From an uncultured Gammaproteobacteria bacterium (GTDB taxonomy: Bacteria; Pseudomonadota; Gammaproteobacteria; Halothiobacillales; Halothiobacillaceae), in NCBI GenBank assembly GCA_938004235.1, contig CALKWL010000297.1, forward strand, positions 1 through 9,160: a DNA stretch of 9,160 nucleotides. The letters are read 5' to 3'. Both the position numbers and the translations under genes were made by a program. Below the pieces are notes generated by a model that worked only from the letters and a program-made list of their open reading frames with translations, was not told the DNA's origin and did no database searches. Positions 5,811-9,160 of this stretch are shown here, piece after piece; positions within the stretch are counted from its first letter, which is position 1; each line of letters begins with the position of its first letter.

Positions 5811-7982
5811 TCAGGCTCCGTCTGTCGGCGGCAAAGGTGGGGTGGCGGTCTTGCGCTGTGTTTCGAATCGGTGCAAAAAGTCCTGTGCGCTCATGGGTTT
5901 GCCGAAGAAGTACCCCTGCATCATTTCGCAGCCGCGCTTTTGCAGCCAGACTTGCTGGGTTGCGTTCTCGACGCCTTCAGCGATGACCGGGATATCCAGG
6001 CGATGGCCGAATGCCAGGGTGGCTTCAACCAGGGCGCAGTCGTCCTGGTCATTGGGAATGTTGTGGATGAAGGCGCGGTCGATCTTGATGTAGCTGAACT
6101 GCATTTGCCGCAGATGGGTCAGCGATGAGTAGCCTGTGCCGAAGTCATCGAGCGAGAGACCGACTCCCATGTGCCGCAGGCGCTCGAATAGCCCGTTGGC
6201 ATGGGCGACGTCGTCGATCAGGATGCTTTCGGTCATTTCCAGCTCAAGCCCTTCAGCTGGATAGGAGTAACGCTGGAGGAGGGCGGATAGCCGTTCGGCG
6301 AAGTCGCTCTGCTTGAGTTGTATGCCCGATACATTGATGTGCAGTTTGAATTGCCCCGGATACAGTTCGATCCATGGTCGGGCGTCCTGAATGGCGCGTT
6401 CAAGCACCCAGGCGCCCAGTTCGAGAATCAGGCCGGATTGTTCGGCAATGTGAATGAACTGATCTGGAGCCAACAGGCCGCGCTGCGGGTGTTGCCAGCG
6501 CAGCAAGGCTTCGGCTCCGATAATTTGCAGCGAGCGGGCATCGATCAGCGGCTGGTAATAGAGGCGCAATTGCTGGTTTTCGACTGCAAGGCGCAGCTCG
6601 TCCTTGATGGTCAACTGGGTTACGACTTCATCGGTCATGGCGGCGTTGTAGACGCAGATGCGATTACGCCCCTGCGCCTTGGCTTGGTACATTGCGGTGT
6701 CGGCATTTTTGATGAGCGTTTGCGGGTCTTCACCGTCTTTGGGGAAGAGTGCCAGGCCGCAGCTGGCGGTGATGTAGAACTCCTTTTGCGCGATGTGGTA
6801 CTGGGTGCGCAGGCAGCCGAACAGTTTTTCCATGACGATGAGCGCTTCATCCGCTTCGCTCAGATCGTCAATCAGGATGACAAATTCATCTCCGCCGAAG
6901 CGGGAGAGTGTGTCGCTGGCGCGCAGGCGTTCGCGCAGGCAGTGTGAAACGGCAATCAGCAGAAGGTCGCCGATGTCGTGACCATGTCGATCATTGATGG
7001 ACTTGAATCCGTCGAGATCGAAAAAGGCGACCGCGCCGATGCGTCCATTGCGTTTGCTTCGGGCGATGGCCTGTTCGAGGCGCGATTCGAGCAGAACCCG
7101 GTTTGGTAAGCCGCAGAGCATGTCATGCGTCGCCATGTGCTCGGCTTCGTCGCGCGCGGCGCGCATGGCGATGAGCGTCTGGCTCAGTCTGGCATGGGCA
7201 GCATTGAGGCGTCGCACCGAAGTCAAACCGAAAACCAGCGTAAACACGATGACCAAGGCCATCAGGCTCATTTCAATGATTTTGTATTGGTTGCGCTTGA
7301 CGGCCAGCTCGGCTTCGATGCGTTCAATTTCCTGGTTGCTGCCGTAAAAGAGCCGGTTGGCATTTTCATTGAGGCGGTGGAAAAAGGGCGGAATGCCCTT
7401 GAGGAAGGTTTCGAGCTCACCCTGAGCCAGATCGTGTTCGGCTTGGGACGAAGCGCTGCATTCTTTGGCGTTCGCCTGCGTGAGCGCCAGCAGGGTGGCA
7501 GTGTTTTTACGGATCTGGTCGAGATGCGGGGATATTTCGATCACTTCCATGGTGTAGGGCGAGCGCTCGTGCGGTTGGTAGCTGGCCTCGCGCACCATCT
7601 GATCGACATTGTCAATGTTGAGCTGGATGATTTGGCGGACGGTGCCGCCGGATTGAAGGACGCGCAAGTCGCCTTCCAGCGCGCTTACATTGGCAAGGAT
7701 CTCGGTCGCAATGATTTCACAGGCGCGCGTGCTGCGTGTGGCGACGATTTGATAGAAGTCTTTTTCGATCAGGTTGATTTTGCGAACGATGTCCTCGCCG
7801 ATGAACAGGCGGGCGCGTTCATTCGCTCCTTGCTGGTTCAGGTCGTCGATAAGCTTTGAAAACGAGTAACTAAGACCAAGGATGATCACGAGCGCGGTCA
7901 CGAAGACGCCGACAAGCAGGTCGAGGCGTCGGGTGCTTGCCTCGTGAACGGTTTGGGCGTCCTGTGCGCTGTGATCAGTCAT
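5811..7982 (-). CDS. Membrane GGDEF-EAL protein (cyclic-di-GMP synthesis and breakdown)
   Basis: With the start at 7982 this is a 723-residue protein. A first membrane helix (about 21-40), a periplasmic sensor region of about 190 residues with long helices, and a second helix (about 238-255) precede the cytoplasmic GGDEF and EAL domains. The GGDEF motif is intact at 363-367 (SRFGGDEF), with an RxxD inhibitory site at 354-357, five residues before it. The EAL domain has Glu491 (EALLRW), Asn550, Glu582, Asp612-Asp613 (LDDFGTGYSS), Lys633, Glu669 and Gln689, so both domains look active. An upstream in-frame ATG at 8075 would add 31 residues. The start at 7982 is preferred because ATGACTGA overlaps the stop of the preceding gene by 8 bp and the added residues lie deep inside that gene. 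It is probably coupled in translation to the binding protein, whose ligand state may control it. Confidence 0.93.
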   Translation of the reverse strand: MTDHSAQDAQTVHEASTRRLDLLVGVFVTALVIILGLSYSFSKLIDDLNQQGANERARLFIGEDIVRKINLIEKDFYQIVATRSTRACEIIATEILANVSALEGDLRVLQSGGTVRQIIQLNIDNVDQMVREASYQPHERSPYTMEVIEISPHLDQIRKNTATLLALTQANAKECSASSQAEHDLAQGELETFLKGIPPFFHRLNENANRLFYGSNQEIERIEAELAVKRNQYKIIEMSLMALVIVFTLVFGLTSVRRLNAAHARLSQTLIAMRAARDEAEHMATHDMLCGLPNRVLLESRLEQAIARSKRNGRIGAVAFFDLDGFKSINDRHGHDIGDLLLIAVSHCLRERLRASDTLSRFGGDEFVILIDDLSEADEALIVMEKLFGCLRTQYHIAQKEFYITASCGLALFPKDGEDPQTLIKNADTAMYQAKAQGRNRICVYNAAMTDEVVTQLTIKDELRLAVENQQLRLYYQPLIDARSLQIIGAEALLRWQHPQRGLLAPDQFIHIAEQSGLILELGAWVLERAIQDARPWIELYPGQFKLHINVSGIQLKQSDFAERLSALLQRYSYPAEGLELEMTESILIDDVAHANGLFERLRHMGVGLSLDDFGTGYSSLTHLRQMQFSYIKIDRAFIHNIPNDQDDCALVEATLAFGHRLDIPVIAEGVENATQQVWLQKRGCEMMQGYFFGKPMSAQDFLHRFETQRKTATPPLPPTDGA

Positions 7983-8778
7983 GGCCGATACTGCCGGAAT
8001 GCTCGGGTAAGACGGTGCGATTATCGAAGAAGCCGTATTTGCGAATGATGGCTTGTCCTTCGGGGCTTGCGGCATAGCTCATGAATTTGCGTGCAAGCTG
8101 CGGGTGTTTGGAAAACACAAGCTGGGTGAGCAGCAGCGCTTCGGGTTTGGCCAGCCTGGGGTCAAGATCAATCACATCAATAAACGGCGCGTTGTCGGGA
8201 AAAAAACCTACGGCGCGCCAGTTCATGATGACGTCGGCTTCACCCCTTTTCATGGCGGTCATCAGGGCGCGCGAGTCGGGTGCAAGATAGATCGCCCGAT
8301 CCAGAACCTGTGCATAGATTCCAAGGGCTTTAAGAATGCTCTCGGTTTCCTTGCCGACGCTGCCCGATTTTGCATTGCCGATGATGACGTCCAGCTCCGG
8401 GCGGAGCAACTCGGTTGGCTCGCTTTTGACCGCGTGCGGATTACCCTTGGCAACCATCATGGCCATGCGGTTGTAGCCGATGATGGCGTAGTCGCCAAGT
8501 AATCCTTCGGCCAGATATAGCTCTCGGTAGCTCGGCTCGCCATGCAAATAAAGATCGCCCTGCCGACTCAGTTTGGCGCTTTGGTAGAGGTCTTCCGACC
8601 CTCCTTGCGAAATCCGGATTTTGACCCGTTCGGTTTTTTCAAAATTTTGTGCAAGCTCGCTGATCGGGCGAACCATGGTGATGCCGCCGTAAATCAGCAG
8701 CTCGGGAGGGTCGTTGGCGTAAAGAGGGGAGGCGCTAAGGATCAGCAAGAGGACGGCTAAACGACGTAACAGAAACAT
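7975..8778 (-). CDS. Periplasmic solute-binding protein, ModA-like
   Basis: This 267-residue protein has a signal peptide (MFLLRRLAVLLLILSASPLYA, cut after Ala21). The mature part looks like a type 2 periplasmic binding protein of the molybdate-binding (ModA/SBP_bac_11) kind. It has a first strand LLIYGGITMVRPISELAQNF, a serine/glycine segment ISQGGSEDLYQ, GDLYLHGEPSY where ModA proteins have a DLF-type strand, a hinge strand MAMMVAKGNP, and the C-terminal SPEGQAIIRKYGF (238-250). The ligand is not certain: molybdate, another oxyanion or a small organic molecule are all possible. No permease or ATPase gene is adjacent. Instead the next gene is a membrane GGDEF-EAL protein overlapping by 8 bp, so a sensor role is more likely than transport. 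The start at 8778 has a strong Shine-Dalgarno site. Confidence 0.85.
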   Translation of the reverse strand: MFLLRRLAVLLLILSASPLYANDPPELLIYGGITMVRPISELAQNFEKTERVKIRISQGGSEDLYQSAKLSRQGDLYLHGEPSYRELYLAEGLLGDYAIIGYNRMAMMVAKGNPHAVKSEPTELLRPELDVIIGNAKSGSVGKETESILKALGIYAQVLDRAIYLAPDSRALMTAMKRGEADVIMNWRAVGFFPDNAPFIDVIDLDPRLAKPEALLLTQLVFSKHPQLARKFMSYAASPEGQAIIRKYGFFDNRTVLPEHSGSIGHD

Positions 8779-8987
8779 GCGTAAGATCCTCCCCTGATAA
8801 CCCGCCGTCGGAGCGCGACATCTGCGCGAACAGCAAGGGGATACTCCACGTCTTCACCGCGCTCCATGCGGGCTTTTGCGTCCTTGTGATACTTGGTGTT
8901 CTCACCAGCGCCGAGGGGGAAGGGCAAATCCCACATTTTCGTGCCCTGTTCATCGACCAGCTTGCCGGGGTAAACTGTGACGGTCAT
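8757..8987 (-). CDS. Small unknown protein, 76 residues
   Basis: I do not recognise this protein. It starts MTVTVYPGKLVDEQGTKMWD and is charged and hydrophilic, with no signal peptide or membrane helix. The ATG at 8987 has GGGGAG 8 nt upstream and follows the stop of the previous ORF by 2 nt, so it looks translated. Its 3' end overlaps the first 22 nt of the binding-protein gene in another frame and covers that gene's ribosome binding site. Its last 20 or so residues (from ALRRRV) could therefore be a read-out of regulatory sequence after loss of the original end. Small size and tight packing recall phage or mobile-element genes, but this is a guess. Confidence 0.55.
   Translation of the reverse strand: MTVTVYPGKLVDEQGTKMWDLPFPLGAGENTKYHKDAKARMERGEDVEYPLAVRADVALRRRVIRGGSYACFCYVV
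8787..8794 (-). promoter_or_regulatory. Strong ribosome binding site of the solute-binding protein gene
   Basis: Read leftward, GGGGAGGA lies 8 nt before the ATG at 8778. It sits inside the 3' part of the 76-residue ORF, so translation of that ORF would pass over it. Confidence 0.75.
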
Positions 8988-8989
8988 TA

Positions 8990-9160
8990 TCAATACTCCC
9001 CGCTGAATTGCTCGTTCCAAGCCGCGATGGCGGGATCGCAGCCGTTGACAGTGCCATGGGCCTCGTCGTAACGCGCTTGCGCATCCCAATCGGGCTTGAC
9101 CGGCTGATTGCCACACTCTTCTACCCATGCGCGGTAGGACTTCACGGCATCGTCGCGATC
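8990..9160 (-). CDS. 3' part of an unknown gene cut by the right edge
   Basis: The last 56 codons of a leftward frame are open from the window edge to a TGA at 8990-8992. The peptide includes SYRAWVEECGNQPVKPDWDA and ends AWNEQFSGEY. It is acidic, with many Trp, Tyr and Asp. I do not recognise the family. It is followed after 2 nt by the 76-residue ORF, and the ribosome binding site of that ORF lies in its last codons, so the two are probably cotranscribed. Its start and length cannot be seen. Confidence 0.5.
   Translation of the reverse strand, partial: DRDDAVKSYRAWVEECGNQPVKPDWDAQARYDEAHGTVNGCDPAIAAWNEQFSGEY
8996..9001 (-). promoter_or_regulatory. Ribosome binding site of the 76-residue ORF
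   Basis: GGGGAG, read leftward, stands 8 nt before the ATG at 8987. It is the main reason to treat this small ORF as a real gene starting there. Confidence 0.6.

Noticed and set aside
7983..8075. Longer GGDEF-EAL protein starting at 8075
   Set aside because: It would overlap the binding-protein gene by about 100 bp. The added residues do not look like a signal or membrane segment, while the ATGACTGA overlap at 7982 is a standard coupled start.
8757..8830. RVIRGGSY near the end of the 76-residue ORF, resembling the RVxRGGS motif of formylglycine-generating-enzyme domains
   Set aside because: The rest of that domain is absent before and after it, the protein is far too short, and this part overlaps the next gene's ribosome binding site. 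Chance likeness is more probable.

Overview
The window is a complete type II-C CRISPR-Cas locus (cas9, cas1, cas2, tracrRNA and part of a CRISPR array), followed by an unrelated leftward gene cluster for periplasmic sensing and cyclic-di-GMP signalling. Cas9, the repeat and the tracrRNA all resemble the Neisseria meningitidis system closely. Together with proteobacterial-type signalling genes and a GC content in the upper 50s over most of the window, this suggests a proteobacterium, probably beta or gamma. The genus cannot be told from the sequence alone.

Layout, left to right. Positions 32-986 hold 15 identical 36-bp repeats with 14 spacers of 29 or 30 bp. The array runs off the left edge, so the leader is not seen. 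It is read rightward and stops at a strong intrinsic terminator (991-1045). The cas genes run leftward in the order cas9 (5583-2320), cas1 (2316-1390), cas2 (1383-1051), with gaps of 3 and 6 nt, so they form one tight operon. No csn2 or cas4 is present, which defines subtype II-C. Just upstream of cas9, and divergent from it, lies the tracrRNA (about 5614-5700, + strand), whose first 23 nt are perfectly complementary to the 3' part of the repeat.

The pieces work together as follows. Cas1-Cas2 insert spacers. The array and tracrRNA provide the two RNAs, which pair through the anti-repeat. Cas9, with all RuvC and HNH catalytic residues present, cuts the matching DNA. The tracrRNA and cas9 promoters appear to be packed into about 40 bp, and the likely cas9 -10 box lies in the anti-repeat itself.

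Right of the tracrRNA, a second leftward cluster holds a partial ORF at the right edge, a 76-residue unknown protein, a secreted ModA-like solute-binding protein, and a membrane GGDEF-EAL protein. The last two overlap by 8 bp (ATGACTGA). No ABC transporter permease or ATPase is next to the binding protein, so it may act as a sensor for the GGDEF-EAL partner, as NspS does for MbaA in Vibrio cholerae. The two small genes at the right edge are unrecognised.

Nothing here is clearly a new system. The points most worth a second look are the divergent cas9/tracrRNA promoter built on the anti-repeat, the sharp GC drop in the Cas9 PAM-interacting region, and the binding protein/GGDEF-EAL pair.
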